Below are positions 1 to 12,900 of a stretch of DNA of 64,000 nt, piece after piece. This stretch comes from Plicaturopsis crispa FD-325 SS-3 (lineage: Eukaryota; Basidiomycota; Agaricomycetes; Amylocorticiales; Amylocorticiaceae): assembly GCA_000827205.1 (NCBI GenBank), contig KN832555.1, positions 2,530,541-2,594,540 on the forward strand, written 5' to 3'. The notes under the pieces were generated by a model. It had not been told where the DNA came from. It saw only the letters and a list, made by a program, of their open reading frames with translations, and did not search any database. A program made the translations under genes and the position numbers. Position 1 is the stretch's first letter. Every line of letters begins with the position of its first letter.

Positions 1-43
1 CCGCCGGCGGCAGGAGTATGGTACTCACCACGCAATGTTTTAG

Positions 44-699
44 GTATTCTTTGTCGACACATCAGGCGCCCTTTGCTCGAGGTCTTCTGGGCACGCCATT
101 GATATAGAAGGTAGGCGTAGTGAAATGTCTGACAGTGCAAGTACTGAACCTGACTTGCTTCCTTAGATGGTCGGCTTGTCCTGCGCCATAGGCGCCCAGT
201 GTCGCAGCCATACCCCAACGCGTATTCGCACCCGCTTCCTTTGTTCTCGTACTCCCCAGAAACCAGTCAAATATCCGTGAATTTCAGTGCGGATCCGTCA
301 TATCCTCCCAACCCATTGGCATCCACTGGGTGGAAGGATCGGGTATACGTCCTTACCTCCATCCCTCTGCGCAAGCCGCGGACCTTCGTGAATGATGCGT
401 CCGACTTCCTGACCACCGCAATATCCACACCTTTCTCGTTCCTCATCGGCGGAAGTCCTCCGAAGGCAACGCCGGAGGACGTATTCAATGGCAATATTGA
501 CCTTGCGGAAGACGAAATCCTTGAGGAAGATCGTACCGAGGAAGGAGAGCTCGACGACTCTCCCGAGGGCACCAGACGGTTGCGCTGCCTATCGCTTCAC
601 AAGGAGGACCTTTTTTCGGCAGGAGATAAAGCTATGGCGCGCCGCCAATTCGACGTGATTCCTCTCCGGACGTCGAAAGCTCACCGGCAAGGGGCCTGA
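44..699 (+). CDS. Unrecognised protein, C-terminal part (gene enters from the left edge)
   Basis: Two exons can be read: about 44-109 after an acceptor at 42-43, then 167-699 after an intron with a GTAGGC donor at 110 and an AG acceptor at 165-166. The joined frame stays open and ends with TGA at 697-699. The piece is about 200 residues. It includes the stretch IDIEDGRLVLRHRRPVS, a Tyr/Pro-rich segment, a hydrophobic patch (STPFSFLIGG) and an acidic stretch (residues around AEDEILEEDRTEEGELDD), and ends in a basic tail. I do not recognise the family. The start lies outside the window. The reverse-strand reading frame here is probably only a shadow, because the splice-joined forward frame is the coherent one. 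Confidence 0.6.
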
Positions 700-789
700 A
701 ACCGCAACATTTTCATTTATTGCTACTACATAACAATTCTACAACGGTTGTACAATCCCAAATCATGGCTCGTTTTCTTTATTCGGTTA

Positions 790-2475
790 TCATAGTTCAT
801 CTTTGGGTGGCACAGAACGTAGTGGTGGAAGAGGGGGAAACGGGGAAAGGAACAAGGACAGGAAATCGTGTACAATATCTGCAGCTGCTAAACCAGTGAT
901 TTCCGCTAACAAATGGTGTCGTTATTTGTCTGAATCGCGGCGGGTCACTGCCATTGGACTTAACTTACATGTATCGTATGCAGGAGATACCTCAACAATG
1001 TCCGCTCCGCTGAATAGTCCATGCCTTGTGAGATGTGTGTGGCAACGGCAGTTCCGATCGAATGTGACTTACACAAAATTTAGACCGGCGAGGCCACGAA
1101 TGATTCGTTTCACTTCGCGCGTCGTCCATCCTCCGATTTCAGGCGTCCCCGCTACGGAAATATGAGCTACGTTGTTTGTAAATAACAATGCACGACTCAC
1201 TTCCGGGAGCCAACCCAGGGTCTGTAGCGCGTATCTCAGCACTTTCAACGGTAAAAAAAGGAATGGCGTACCTATAACGTCGATATCGAGGCTACGGGTG
1301 GAACGTCGCATCAATGGATTCGGTAGGCACGATATGAATCGGTATGACTTACCTGAGATACACTGGCGAGTCCCCCACACGGTCTCGAATTCGCTTGATA
1401 ATCGCGGATATACCCAAATCATCGATATCGTCTGTAGAAATCAGCTGAAATCCAACCGATTCGTCGTTTTCTACGTCGCCAAGCCCACCGAGCTTGCAGC
1501 GAATCCCGGCATGAACACTCGTGTTTGTCATCAGGCCTTCCTCCGCGGCCAAGTAGAAAAATGTGCCGTGCGTAACTCGGGATTGCGGAGTGCTCGAGTC
1601 GGGGTATGCTGGCCAGGTGTCGAGGTGCGCGTCGAAATGAATAACAGAGATGGGGCCGTACACTTTGTGCAGAGAACGAAGAATTGGCAGGACGATCGTA
1701 TGATCACCGCCTAAGCTACAATGGACAGCATCGTTAAATTGGATAGGCATAGGAAAGCCTTTGGATATTTACCTGACAATGCGCGGGTGCTCTTGACCGT
1801 CTTTAGCTAGTCCTCGAGTCGCGGTCATCTCAGCGTTCGCGACAGGTCGGGATAGCAAGGTCGAATACGCCACTTGTATTTGATCGATTGCTAAGGCGTT
1901 GTCGAACGGTGTGACGGGTACCTTTGAGAGTTGCATATGGTTAATAGCGGTCACTCACCACTACAAGTCTACGTACATCGCCGCAGTCAATAATTTTGGT
2001 TCCTTGGTTATAAGGATTTACGCCCCACGCGAGGCTATAACCTCGGAGCTCTCTCTGCCTTCGACTGCCGGATCGTATAGCATAGGGACCAAAGCGTGCG
2101 CCTGGCCTATAGCTAACCTGTAGATTACATCAATTGAGGACATTTGGTACTTGAAATCGACGAGAAATAACTCACGCCAGTGTCAAATGGCAGGCCAAAA
2201 ATCCCAATGTCAAATGGGACGGATTCATCCTCCAGACACCGCGTGTAAGGCAGGTGGGAGAAACTGAGTGGTCCTGAAAATGTTTGGTCGCTTTGGGCGC
2301 CGTATTTCTCTAACCATGTTGGTTCTTTGGTATGGCCAGCGCTAGCCTTCATCGGTATCTGCTGTTCAGGGTGAGCACTTGTCATCAGAGGGAAACACGA
2401 AGCTGCTAGCAACATTGCAGCAGCTGCAAGAGTACCCATTTTGCGAGTGTACAACACTGCGCCGGGGGCGTACAT
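790..2475 (-). CDS. Agmatinase/arginase-family ureohydrolase with signal peptide and C-terminal KDEL
   Basis: Ureohydrolase of the arginase/agmatinase superfamily, expected to hydrolyse agmatine or another guanidino compound to urea using two Mn ions. Metal-ligand motifs are present in order: SLGGDHT, HFDAHLDTW and SLDIDVID. The family end motif GTPEIGGWTTRE and VGADIVEVSPAYD follow. The N-terminus (MYAPGAVLYTRKMGTL, then an Ala/Leu-rich core) looks like a signal peptide, probably cleaved near TSA/H. There are about eight exons; the first intron starts at 2175 on the minus strand and the last coding exon ends PPKDEL-stop, with the stop at 790-792. An alternative start is the in-frame Met at 2439, which keeps the signal peptide. 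Substrate is inferred from family only. An N-terminal signal together with KDEL suggests retention in the ER lumen rather than secretion. Confidence 0.88.
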
Positions 2476-2818
2476 GGTGGTGAGATCGCAGAAATCTGTC
2501 GTGGAAATTATGTTCGGCTAAGTCCGCGCTATTCCGCGGCCCATCCCCTGGTGCCCGTACTTGGACTCTATGGTTTTGCATTGGTTAGCAAAACAATGAC
2601 ATCCCTAGAGCAAGGAAGTAAAAACACAGGCGTTGGATTCAAGAACGATCTGGACCTGGTAAATTGTCGACAGAGACTGTTCGAAGGTGAAGGAAATAAT
2701 ATAGGAAACTATCGTGAAACAGATCGTTAACGTTGTCCATTGGTATCGGTAAGTGGCAAGCAGGGATAGCACGATGGGGCTCATACACTATGGCCAAATA
2801 TACGGAGGTAGAAGAACA

Positions 2819-4749
2819 TCATCGCTTGCCCGGTGCCCAAGTCACATTGCTCGGCGCAGTATGGCTAGCATATTCGGGTGGGTTGTCGTCATATTGCACC
2901 GATGCCCGAGGTCCCCTGGGCCCCTTCACCGGACTGGTGCTTCCCGGTGACCTTGGGGAGGCAGCCGCAGCGACACCGGTGTTCAGCGGAGGCGGCGAGG
3001 TCGTCATGTGCGTCTCGCCAGGATACGGCAAGAAGCCCGACGACGGGCGCGAGTCCGCGAGCTGGGGGACGGTGTTCGCACCATATCCACCGCCGCCGAG
3101 AGTGTAGCTACGTTCTGGAGGGCTCTGTGCTGGAGAGTAGTAGTTGGATGTTGACGGCTGTGGCATGGGTGGGGAGCGGGACTGGGTCGGGGGGATAAAT
3201 GCTGCAGTGTTGTTGTAGGTCTCTGGGTTGAAGGAGTGCTGCTGTTGGTGTTGCGGCTGGGCATATGCCCCGGCAAATGGATCGTTGTATTGCTGCTCTA
3301 CAGCCGAATGATCTTGGGAGGTGCGTCAGTATCTATCAACATTGAATGAGACATATGAGCCTTACAGGTACTACCCCCAGCCCCATGTCCATAATCTTGG
3401 CCGCTAGGATATTGTTCATGACCGTATGGCGCCGGTGAAGCATACTGGTTGACAGGTGGGACCGCCGGCGCCGGCGCATCGTACCCGTAGTTTGAAGGCG
3501 CGAATTGCGAAGTTGTCTGAGTTTGACCACTGCCTTGTCGGCGAGGCTGAGGTGGGTAGGAACTAGCTGCCTGTGGCTGTGAGGGGTTGTAATATTCGTC
3601 GACAGCACGGGTTCCCGGCGTAGCAGGAGCATATCCTCCAGCATACTGTATCGGCTGCCTGCCTGCTCCATAAGCCCCGGACGCAGCGGATACGCCGACC
3701 CCAGCAGCAATGGGACCTGAGCTACCGCCGTTGTCGTGATATGGTGCATGAGTATGATCGTCATCAAGATAGACGTTGTCGCCGTCGATGTGAGCCTTCA
3801 GTGGCTGTCGGTCCTCGTACTCATTGAAGGAAGGTAAGCCGACTTCGCCCTGTTTCGCACGAGCTTTACGGTCGGCCTCGGCTTTAACAGCATCCAGCCG
3901 CATCTGATCCCCACGGGTAACGTTACCCGCAGGGGGGCCAGTGTTATCCTCTTTGTCCCTCGCGCTCGAGCGAGGCCTGCGACTGACGCAGCAGCGACCG
4001 ATCGTGTAGAAGCATCCGCTGAAGAATAGCAGGACCCACGCGGCCAACGTGAGCCATATAGCATTTCCCATGGTAGCAGACCCGCCAGAGACCTTGTTAA
4101 GACGTGCCTTGGCCAGGAAGAAAAGGGCTTATTTCGATTGCAACCATAATTAGTCAATGCGCGAAGAGAAAGCGATGCAGAACCTACCGAGATCGAAAAC
4201 GAACGCAAGCATAGCCACGAGAGCGGCGAATCCAGAAACGCAAGTGCTGCAGCATGTCATGGACATTTCTCGGACGTGCGCCAGCAGCCCGAAAACAGCA
4301 GAGATGCCTGCTAGGGCGAGGGCTACGATATGAAGTACGAGCGCATAAGTGATCCACTTCACGACAACTTGTGGGATCTGCAGCTTTGTGTTGTCTCCCA
4401 CGAGTTTATTGATGTCTGGAGGACGCAATGTAAGTCCAACACAACAGCCATGTACAGAGGCTAGATACCTAGCTGGTAGCCAACGGATGCTGGCGAGCAT
4501 GTCGTCCCATTGCTGAGTTGCAGGCAGTATCCAAGTGTCCCGAAGGTGATATTCCCGCTAGATGGATATAAACATCGTTGAGATCTTATAGCATGAGACT
4601 GACACTCACCTAACACCCTCGACTGCCAACGATGCCTTCAGGAAGAAGACGCTTTTGAACCACGGCACTGAGAACGAGACTATAGCCAGGAGGATGGTTG
4701 CGACCAATGTCACGATGAAACCAGGGGTCGCGGGGCGAATCAAGCCCAT
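2819..4749 (-). CDS. palI: Rim9/PalI-type membrane protein of the ambient-pH signalling pathway
   Basis: SUR7/PalI family protein. In ascomycetes, PalI/Rim9 assists the plasma-membrane pH sensor PalH/Rim21 that triggers processing of PacC/Rim101. It begins MGLIRPATPGFIVTLVAT, a characteristic family start, continues with the extracellular NITFGTLGYC and NGTTC cysteines, and has three further membrane segments (around ITYALVLHIVALALAG, FAALVAMLAFVFDLAL and GNAIWLTLAAWVLLFFSGC). A long cytosolic tail follows, rich in Pro, Tyr, Gln and Gly, and ends near WAPGKR-stop at 2819. Five or so exons join cleanly. The last join needs a weak GTAGTA donor near 3368, because the nearby stronger donor would create a stop. 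It was chosen because it keeps the Gln/Pro-rich tail in frame. The pathway role is inferred from the family. Confidence 0.85.
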
Positions 4750-5029
4750 GTCGATGTCGGAAAAATTGCCGACAAGAGAAAATACAGAGAGAAAGAGTGG
4801 AAAGGCGCTGTTTTTGAGGAGACAGCGACCTTTTCACCGACGACGTGAGGGTTTTGTGAGAGGAGAGAATTGCTGTGTCGCTGTGGCGAGCGCGAAGACA
4901 GTCACGAGGGCGGTGGCGGCCCAAAGCGTCCGTGCCATAGATTCAGAAAGGTCATACCCTCGATCGACCAGCAAGAAAACTTGCAGAAAAACGACCAAGA
5001 TATTCCGGTTATGTTTCTTGAGATATAAA

Positions 5030-5810
5030 CTATGCTTTCCACTCCAAGACATACTGGCTACGCGTTTCACCTCGGACTACTAAGCAGTCATGTTGGACCT
5101 CCTTCAGAACAAACCCGTTCTTTTCAAACACTCGCTTGCTCCCCCCATTGCCTGTGAACGCCGTGCAGAGTAGATGTCGGACGCCCATGATTGGCATACA
5201 CCACTCATGGATGAGCGTGGCGACAACGCTGGTCATTATGCCTCGACCGTGGTGACTTGGTGCTAGATAATCTAAGAGAGGCAAGTAATTATCAGCGACA
5301 CTGATAGATATCCCGAAAGATAGAGTGCTTACATCCTATCTGCCAGACAATACTGGGATCGCCTACTGGTTTGGCTTCGTTCTCTGCGGTGAGCCGTGCT
5401 TGCTCGCTCGCCTCGTACCCAAGGTATCCGCATCGCACGAAATCGATTTCGCCAAGATACACATCTTCTCCATCGTCTCGCACCTCTCGGATCATCTTGA
5501 ACGGACACCCGCTGACAAATCTACGGTTGGGTTCGCCACTGCATATAGCGGCGAACTCGCGTAGAAAGGAGTCGGCCTCGTCCTTCATCTTTGCAGCCCA
5601 TTCGTCAGCCTGGTCGCGGGTATATGGGTGCGGTATGCTAGCGAGCATCAGATAGACTCGTGGATCGTTGAGGATCGTGTGGATAGCTGGGGCATCACTG
5701 GCACGGGGAGGCGTGATTATGATGTGTTCAAGAGGAGCTGGTAGGCGGAGGAAATATTCGCCTGACTGCGAGTTGACTTCCAGAGAGGGAGGCTGATGGT
5801 CACTAGCCAT
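5030..5810 (-). CDS. GNAT-family N-acetyltransferase (RimJ-like)
   Basis: Two exons split by one short intron at about 5286-5331. The protein starts MASDHQPPSLEVNSQSGEYF. It shows the GNAT fold outline: the N-terminal PRASDAPAIHTILNDPRVY helix, a central strand, then the acetyl-CoA loop APSHHGRGIMTSVV, which fits the Q/R-x-x-G-x-G/A pattern. The C-terminal CTAFTGNGGSKRVFEKNGF resembles the Asn-x-x-Ser-x-x-(Val/Leu) block of RimJ/RimL proteins acting on N-termini or small molecules. The longer open frame reaching 5867 begins only at TTG, so the ATG at 5808-5810 is taken as the start. The substrate cannot be told from sequence. Confidence 0.8.
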
Positions 5811-6395
5811 TGCTTGTAACTGTGAAAGACACGTCAGGTCGGTGGCTGCTTTTAACCTGGGCTGCAATGTTTAGCGCTGGCGGAATAAACGGATAACCCA
5901 TACTTGGTCGATGACTCGGTACGCAGTAATGCTGTTCAGTGTTCATCGCGAGTTCATCAGGATTGGTCGGAAGGTCCATGCCGTGCTGATAGGTGCTGAT
6001 CCATACGGGGAGAAGGACAAGCGTGTGGATACCTTTGCACTAAGATTTTCGAGCATGACAAGCACAACAACAGGACACTAGTCTTAGCATATAGCTATGA
6101 GGAGACTCAGATAATTGAGAATGTTGGATGGCGGTGAATGCCAGGCCAGTTGCCAATGAGCGATTTCACGACGGTGCCGCGTCGGTGCGAAATTGAAAAT
6201 CTAAGCGGCTAAGGAGCCTGCCCTGAAGTGATCGATAAGGGTGATTATTGAGGACATCCCAAAATCTTTGCGTCTCAACCTCCTCGAGTCTTGCGGTCCC
6301 GCTGCTGCCCTTGACTCTTATATTTCCCTTCAAAAAAGCGGGTTCCGTACTTTCAAAACCTTTTCATTCTATTTCCCCTGTAAAATCTAGGCATC
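5811..6395. promoter_or_regulatory. Intergenic region, divergent promoters of the GNAT gene and EF2
   Basis: No gene is supported. The last 150 bases before the EF2 start are pyrimidine-rich on the plus strand, as in strongly expressed fungal genes. A TATA-like TTATATTT lies at 6318-6325, about 75 bases upstream of the EF2 ATG. Inference from composition and position only. Confidence 0.35.
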
Positions 6396-9382
6396 ATGGT
6401 GTGAGTGAAGATTCAATTCGGCGCAGGGACCAGCAGACTGATGAGTAATTTTTCTGCGATGCCAGTAACTTCACCGTTGGTGAGTGAGATCGCCTGAAGG
6501 CTTTTTCTGGGACTCACAGAAGTTTTTATCGTGTAGACGAGATTCGTCAGCTTATGGACAAGCCGACGAACATCCGTAACATGAGTGTTATTGCCCATGG
6601 TGCGTTTCATCATCCCACTGTTGAGGGCCTCCACTAACGACGATCTACAGTCGACCACGGAAAATCGACGCTTACCGACTCGCTCGTCTCCAAAGCCGGT
6701 ATCATTGCCGGCGCAAAGGCTGGTTCCATGCGGTTTACGGATACACGAGATGACGAAAAAGAGCGTGGTATTACTATCAAGTCCACCGCCATTTCTATGT
6801 ACTTCGAGATCGACAAAGAAGATATCTCTGCCATTAAGCAGAAGACTGACGGTGTGTTGCATTTTTTTGCATTCAAAATGGCGAGCTCATAGCCATATCG
6901 CACTGCAGGTAGCGATTTCTTGATCAACTTGATCGACTCCCCCGGTCACGTTGATTTCTCTTCGGAAGTCACGGCCGCTCTCCGTGTTACCGACGGAGCC
7001 CTCGTCGTTGTCGACTGTGTTGAAGGTGTCTGCGTGCAGACCGAGACCGTCCTCCGTCAAGCTCTTACCGAGCGCATCAAGCCTGTCGTTGTCATCAACA
7101 AGGTTGATCGTGCACTCCTCGAGCTTCAGGTATCGAAGGAGGACCTTTTCCAGTCCTTCCAGCGTACCATCGAGAGTGTCAACGTCGTTATCTCCACCTA
7201 CAACGACGAGACCCTCGGTGATGTACAGGTTTACCCCGACCAGGGTACCGTCGCTTTCGGTTCCGGTCTGCACGGATGGGGTTTCACCCTCCGTCAGTTT
7301 GCTTCGCGTTACTCGAAGAAATTCGGTGTGGACAAGGAGAAGATGATGGCGAAGCTGTGGGGTGACAACTACTTCAACCCCGCCACCCGGAAATGGACCT
7401 CCAAGGGTGTCGACGCTGATGGCAAGCCTCTCGAGCGTGCCTTCAACATGTTCGTTCTTGAGCCCATCTTCAAAATCTTTGACGCCGTCATGAACTTCAA
7501 GAAGGACCAGATCGGCCCCATTCTCGACAAGCTCGACATCAAGCTCCTCGCTGAAGAGCGTGAGCTCGAGGGCAAGAACCTGCTCAAGGTTGTCATGCGC
7601 AAATTCCTCCCCGCCGGCGACTCGCTCTTGGAGATGATAGTCATCAACCTTCCCTCGCCTGCCACCGCGCAGAGGTATCGTGTCGAGACCCTCTACGAGG
7701 GTCCCATGGACGACGAGTCCGCCATCGGTATCCGTGACTGTGACCCCAAGGGCCCCCTCGTTCTGTACGTCTCCAAGATGGTGCCCACGTCCGACAAGGG
7801 TCGTTTCTACGCTTTCGGTCGTGTCTTCTCCGGTACCGTCCGCTCTGGACCCAAGTACCGTATCCAGGGCCCGAACTACATTCCCGGAAAGAAGGACGAT
7901 CTCTTCGTCAAGTCCGTGCAGCGTACCGTCCTCATGATGGGTCGTTACATTGAGCCTCTCGAGGACTGCCCCGCCGGTAACATCGTTGGTCTCGTCGGTG
8001 TTGACCAATTCCTGCTCAAGAGCGGTACCATCACGAGCTCCGACACTGCGCACAACATGAAGGTCATGAAGTTCTCCGTGTCCCCCGTCGTCCAGGTCGC
8101 TGTCGAGGTCAAGAACGCTGCCGATCTCCCCAAACTCGTTGAGGGTCTCAAACGGTTGTCCAAGTCCGACCCATGTGTGCAGGCATGGATCAACGACACT
8201 GGTGAGCACATTGTCGCCGGTGCCGGTGAGCTTCACTTGGAGATTTGCTTGAAGGTATAGCATGTCCTTTACTTTTACGAACGTTGCGATATTGACCAAA
8301 CATTAATCAATAGGATCTCATGGACGACCACGCCGGTGTACCCCTCAAGATCTCTGACCCCGTCGTCGGATACTGTGAGACCGTCAGGGCCGAGTCCTCC
8401 ATTGTTGCCCTCTCGAAATCGCAGAACAAGCACAATCGTCTCTACGTCAAGGCGCAGCCCCTCGACGACGAACTTTCGCTTGCCATTGAGTCCGGCAAAG
8501 TCAGCGCCCGTGACGATTTCAAGGCGCGCGCTCGTATTCTCGCTGACGAGTACGGTTGGGATGTCACCGATGCGAGGAAGATTTGGTGTTTCGGTCCGGA
8601 CACCACTGGCCCCAACGTGCTCGTCGATGTCACGAAGGGTGTGCAGTACCTCAACGAAATCAAGGATTCGTGTGTCGCTGCGTTCCAGTGGGCAACGAAG
8701 GAGGGTGTCTGCGCCGAGGAGAAGATGCGTGGTGTACGCTTCAACATCCTCGATGTTACGGTATGTGTCCGATATCAACTTCCGTCCTTTCGTAACTTAC
8801 CGATACTTTTTAGCTCCACACTGATGCTATCCATCGTGGTGGTGGACAACTCATCCCCACTTGCCGTCGTGTCTGCTACGCAGCATGTCTTCTCGCGACG
8901 CCGGGTATCCAGGAGCCCGTCTACCTCGGTATGATTCAAAATGTGCCCACTTTCTCGCTCCACCACTAATCAATTTATCTTGCAGTCGAGATCCAGTGCC
9001 CCGAAAACGGTATCGGTGGTATCTACTCGTGCCTCAACAAGCGTCGTGGACAGGTGTTCAGCGAGGAGCAGAGGGTTGGAACGCCCATGTTCACCGTCAA
9101 GGCGTACCTCCCCGTCATGGAGTCCTTCGGCTTCAACGGCGAGCTCCGTCAACATACCGCTGGCCAGGCCTTCCCCCAGGCCGTGTTCGACCACTGGGAG
9201 ATCATGAACGGCTCGCCCCTCGAGAAGGGAAGCAAGCTCGAGGAGCTTGTTCGCGGCATCCGGACACGCAAGGGTCTCAAGGTAAGCGATACTACGCATT
9301 CCATAATTGGACATGCCGCTGACTGTTGTTTTCCGTGCAGCCCGAAATCCCACCTCTCGACACGTACTACGACAAGCTGTAA
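6396..9382 (+). CDS. EFT2: Translation elongation factor 2 (eEF2)
   Basis: GTPase that moves the peptidyl-tRNA and mRNA through the cytosolic ribosome. The joined protein starts [20 protein letters not shown] and shows the P-loop AHVDHGKST, the switch [10 protein letters not shown], and the guanine motif NKVD. The diphthamide loop DAIHRGGGQ carries the His normally modified. It ends [10 protein letters not shown] with TAA at 9380-9382. About eight exons. The first coding exon has only five bases (ATGGT) and the second is 14 nt (6466-6479). Codon use is strongly biased to C-ending codons in the long exon 6909-8254, as expected for a highly expressed gene. That bias also creates a long but spurious open frame on the other strand. 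An acid-sphingomyelinase gene follows in the same direction. Confidence 0.97.
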
Positions 9383-9912
9383 ACGTCATCATGTATTCGC
9401 GCTCCCTCCGGCTGGAAATGTGCCAACAGTGTTACGAGTGGTCACGATAGTGTTGTGTGAGTTGTGGTACCTTTGCATACTTGTGATGAATGTCTGTACT
9501 TGTCAAAGATGTGTTTACTGCAATCATTCTCTTTTCATCTCGCGCCCTGCTTGCCCCCATAATGTCGCGCCTGGGCATAGCGTGCGCCGTGCCTCAAGCC
9601 TCCACATGTCTCGACGAGTTTACAACATGAACGTGAGCGCCCTACGTTCGATTACGAGCTAATTCGATCTCTCATTATTACCACTCCCTCTGATTCCCGC
9701 AAACGTGCTACCGCCTCATGACACCGTCGATGCACGTTCCTTCTGCTCAAACTCTACAACGCTATTATTGGCCGACAGGTACGGGTTCCTCGATATGCAG
9801 GCAGAATAGTTCGGGTGCTGTCCGACTCTCATTTAAAGACGCATACGAGTATGTAGCCTCGTCTGACCTCGTCGACGACGCGCCTTTTCACCCCGGGAAG
9901 TCTGCATTAAGA
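9383..9912. other. Intergenic: EF2 3' region and promoter of the phosphodiesterase gene
   Basis: No coding gene is supported. The first part is T/G-rich and probably holds the EF2 3' untranslated region. A TATA-like TTTAAAG at about 9832-9838 lies 75-80 bases before the next gene's ATG. Confidence 0.35.
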
Positions 9913-12900
9913 ATGTTTGTAGCCGCAGCGATCTGGGCTGTCTCCCTGCTGTCGGGTTCGCACCTCGTCGCCGCTGCGGTTGGCAGTGCGAGTGCTGACG
10001 GCCTTATTGGCACGTCAACATTCACGGCGCCGGGAGTGTTCCCCACTTCCGTCTACTCTAAGTATTACAATTCGCCCACGGCGACGTCTGCACAAGTGCA
10101 ACCTGTCATCTCAGACCCTGCAACGGTATGTTCATATTACAGCTTGAGCGCAGAATCCATATTCACACCGCGAACTTGTCCAGCATCAAACATATCCTTT
10201 GTCTTTGACGGACCCCGATACTATCCCGCTGGTACGTGACCCCGCGTCCTCCACGTGCCGCTCTGGTTTACAATGCCCGTTACCTCCAATACAGAGCGAT
10301 ACCGCAGATCCACACCCACTGCCACCAAGGGTGTCGGATGCACAGGTCCTGCAACAGGCCTTGCTGCAGATCCAGTCCATTGCCGCTAATCCTGTTTTCG
10401 GCAATGACACCTGTACCCGCTGCCAGGCTGGGCTCGAGATTGCGAAATTCGTCGCTTTGACTGCACCAGAGCAAGGGCCGAATCTCGCTGTCGAGTTGTG
10501 TACACTGTTCAAGTTCTCGACGACATGCGAAGCGACATATTCGGTGCTCAATCTGGGCTCAGTTATCACCCAAGTAATTGCCAATGCGGATGTTGGCGGA
10601 TACGATGGCCAGGTAGTTTCTGTCCAATACTATTTGTACGTCTGGATATAGCTCACGTTTGTTACCTATAGGCGATATGCGCTCAATTCATGAAATTGTG
10701 CCCTGCACCAACTACGTCGCCGTTGAATCTAACTAGCTGGTTCGCAAAGCCGAAGCCCAACCCTCTTCCAACACCCAAAAAACCGAGTGGAAAGCGTTTG
10801 AAGGTTCTCCATCTTTCGGATCTTCACATCGACCCGAGTACGTAGACTCTCATCGTGAGCGTACCACAACTGTACTTCTGACAATTTGGGTCGTTACTAG
10901 GATACTCCACTGGTGCAGAAGCGAACTGCACTACTGGACTATGTTGCCGGAGCAATGGATTCAACGCGCAAAGCCCCAACGTTTCTCTTTTCCCCGCACC
11001 TCGATTTGGGTCGTACTCGTGGTATGTTAAGACTTGCTGCACTTTCGGTGGATATATTGTAATGGGTATTTTTTAGTGATTCCCCGTATTCACTTGTTCT
11101 GTCCGCCATGTCCGCCATCCCTGCTCTCGCAGGAACCAAAGACACTGGCTTCTCCTGGACAGTATATACTGGTGATTTGGTCTCGCACGAATCCGACAAT
11201 GAACTCTCCCGGTGTGTACACATCGAGAAGCGCATGTCTCCTTGCTAATGCATTTGTTATAAGGGACTATATCAAGTATGCAGAGGTAGGTCGAGGGTCC
11301 GATGCTTTTGGTCCTACTACTAACGAGACATACGGCAGACTGTAGTCTACGATCTATTCAAGCGCATGCTGGGATCAGGCCCTGTATACGCGGCCCTCGG
11401 AAATCATGATACGCACAACCAGTCCGTTGCATGTTTGTGCTCTCCAAGTATTTCTATTTGCTAATCTCGCATTTTGTGTTCTCAGGGCGCAGGATGCACC
11501 TCACTCCCTAGGCGGGCCTCTTGCCGGGCAATTTAGCTGGTATGTGTGGTTTCAGCGGCTGTACGCACATTACACTCATCGGCTATGTAGGAACTATGAT
11601 CACGTTGCGTCTCTTTGGGAGCAAAAGGGTTGGATAGACGGCTCCGTCGGCCAAGTGGCACGGGGAAACTATGGCGCATATGCGGTAGATCGCAAGGACG
11701 GTCTTAGGATCATAACCCTGAACACCGATTTCTGCAAGTGTTCCCATCTTCATGCACCAATAATGACACAGTCTTAACGGCCTTCCTTTCAGGGTACCGG
11801 TATGTGGGACTGCGCCCTTCGATGTGCTGATACTTACAGAAAGTGTCACGAAGGGCGAACTATTTCAATTATATCAACATGACGCACCCCGACACATCTG
11901 GAATGCTGCGGTTCTTGACAGACGAGCTTCAGGACGCAGAGGACAGTGGCGATCGAGGTGAATATCATCCTTACTTTTCATCCGCGGTCGACTTGTGTCT
12001 CACGTCGTATCTCAACGCTTAGTTTGGATCATCGTGAGTACCAGTGGAGCTGTGTAGGTTGCGTCTGATTGCGAAATAAACCATAGGGACATGTCCTCAG
12101 CGGGTGGGACGGCAGTAATCCCATGATAAACCCGACCAACCTCTGTAGGTCGTCATCGCGCTTCACCATGTTCACTTCTGACATTTCCTTCTTGAACGAC
12201 AAAGTCTATCAAATGTAAGCGACTCGCTGCCCGTCCGTTCCACCCATGGTCTGATCACGAAGTCTAGTGTCGACCGTTTCTCACCACATGTGATAGCCAG
12301 TAAGCACATTTTCAGCCATCCTTCTGGAATGACAATACTCAATACACCTTCTGTTTCCGCAGATGCATTCTGGGGTCACACTCATGTGCGTAAAAGTACT
12401 GCCAGGAATAACCATATCGCTGTCCGCTATTACTAACCCTTCTGCTATCGCCTACCCGTAGGAGGTGATATATTACTTTTCTCCGTATGCATAGACTGTC
12501 GCTAACAAATTTTCCAGGATCAATTTCAAGTACGTCGAAGCATGCATCTCCCTAGCTGCTGCGCTCACCTAGATGCAGATCTACTATGCCAACAATGCCA
12601 CCAACATAAGTGCGTCCACGGCCGGTGCAGTGAGCTGGGTAATAATTTCGTTGCTTGCCGCCTTGCATGTGTATTGACATGGAAATCACCTAGATCGGCC
12701 CGTCTTTGACGCCTTTGACAAACCTGAACTCCGGCTTCAGAGTATACGAGGTTGATTCATCCGTCAGTCGCTGGTCCTGATGTCCTTGATTTTCTTCGCA
12801 TTCGTGCTCAGTCTTTGCATTGGCAGACTTTCGACATTGTCGATGCCCACACGTGAGTTCCCGACACTATACTTCTCTACTTCTACTACGATACTAAACC

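Noticed and set aside
5811-5867. Longer N-terminus for the GNAT protein (start near 5867)
   Set aside because: That extension begins at TTG, not ATG; the first ATG in frame is at 5808-5810.
6887-8299. 470-codon open frame on the minus strand inside EF2
   Set aside because: Exact mirror of a highly expressed, C-ending-codon-biased exon; such bias removes stops from the opposite strand. No family match, and the plus strand is certain EF2.
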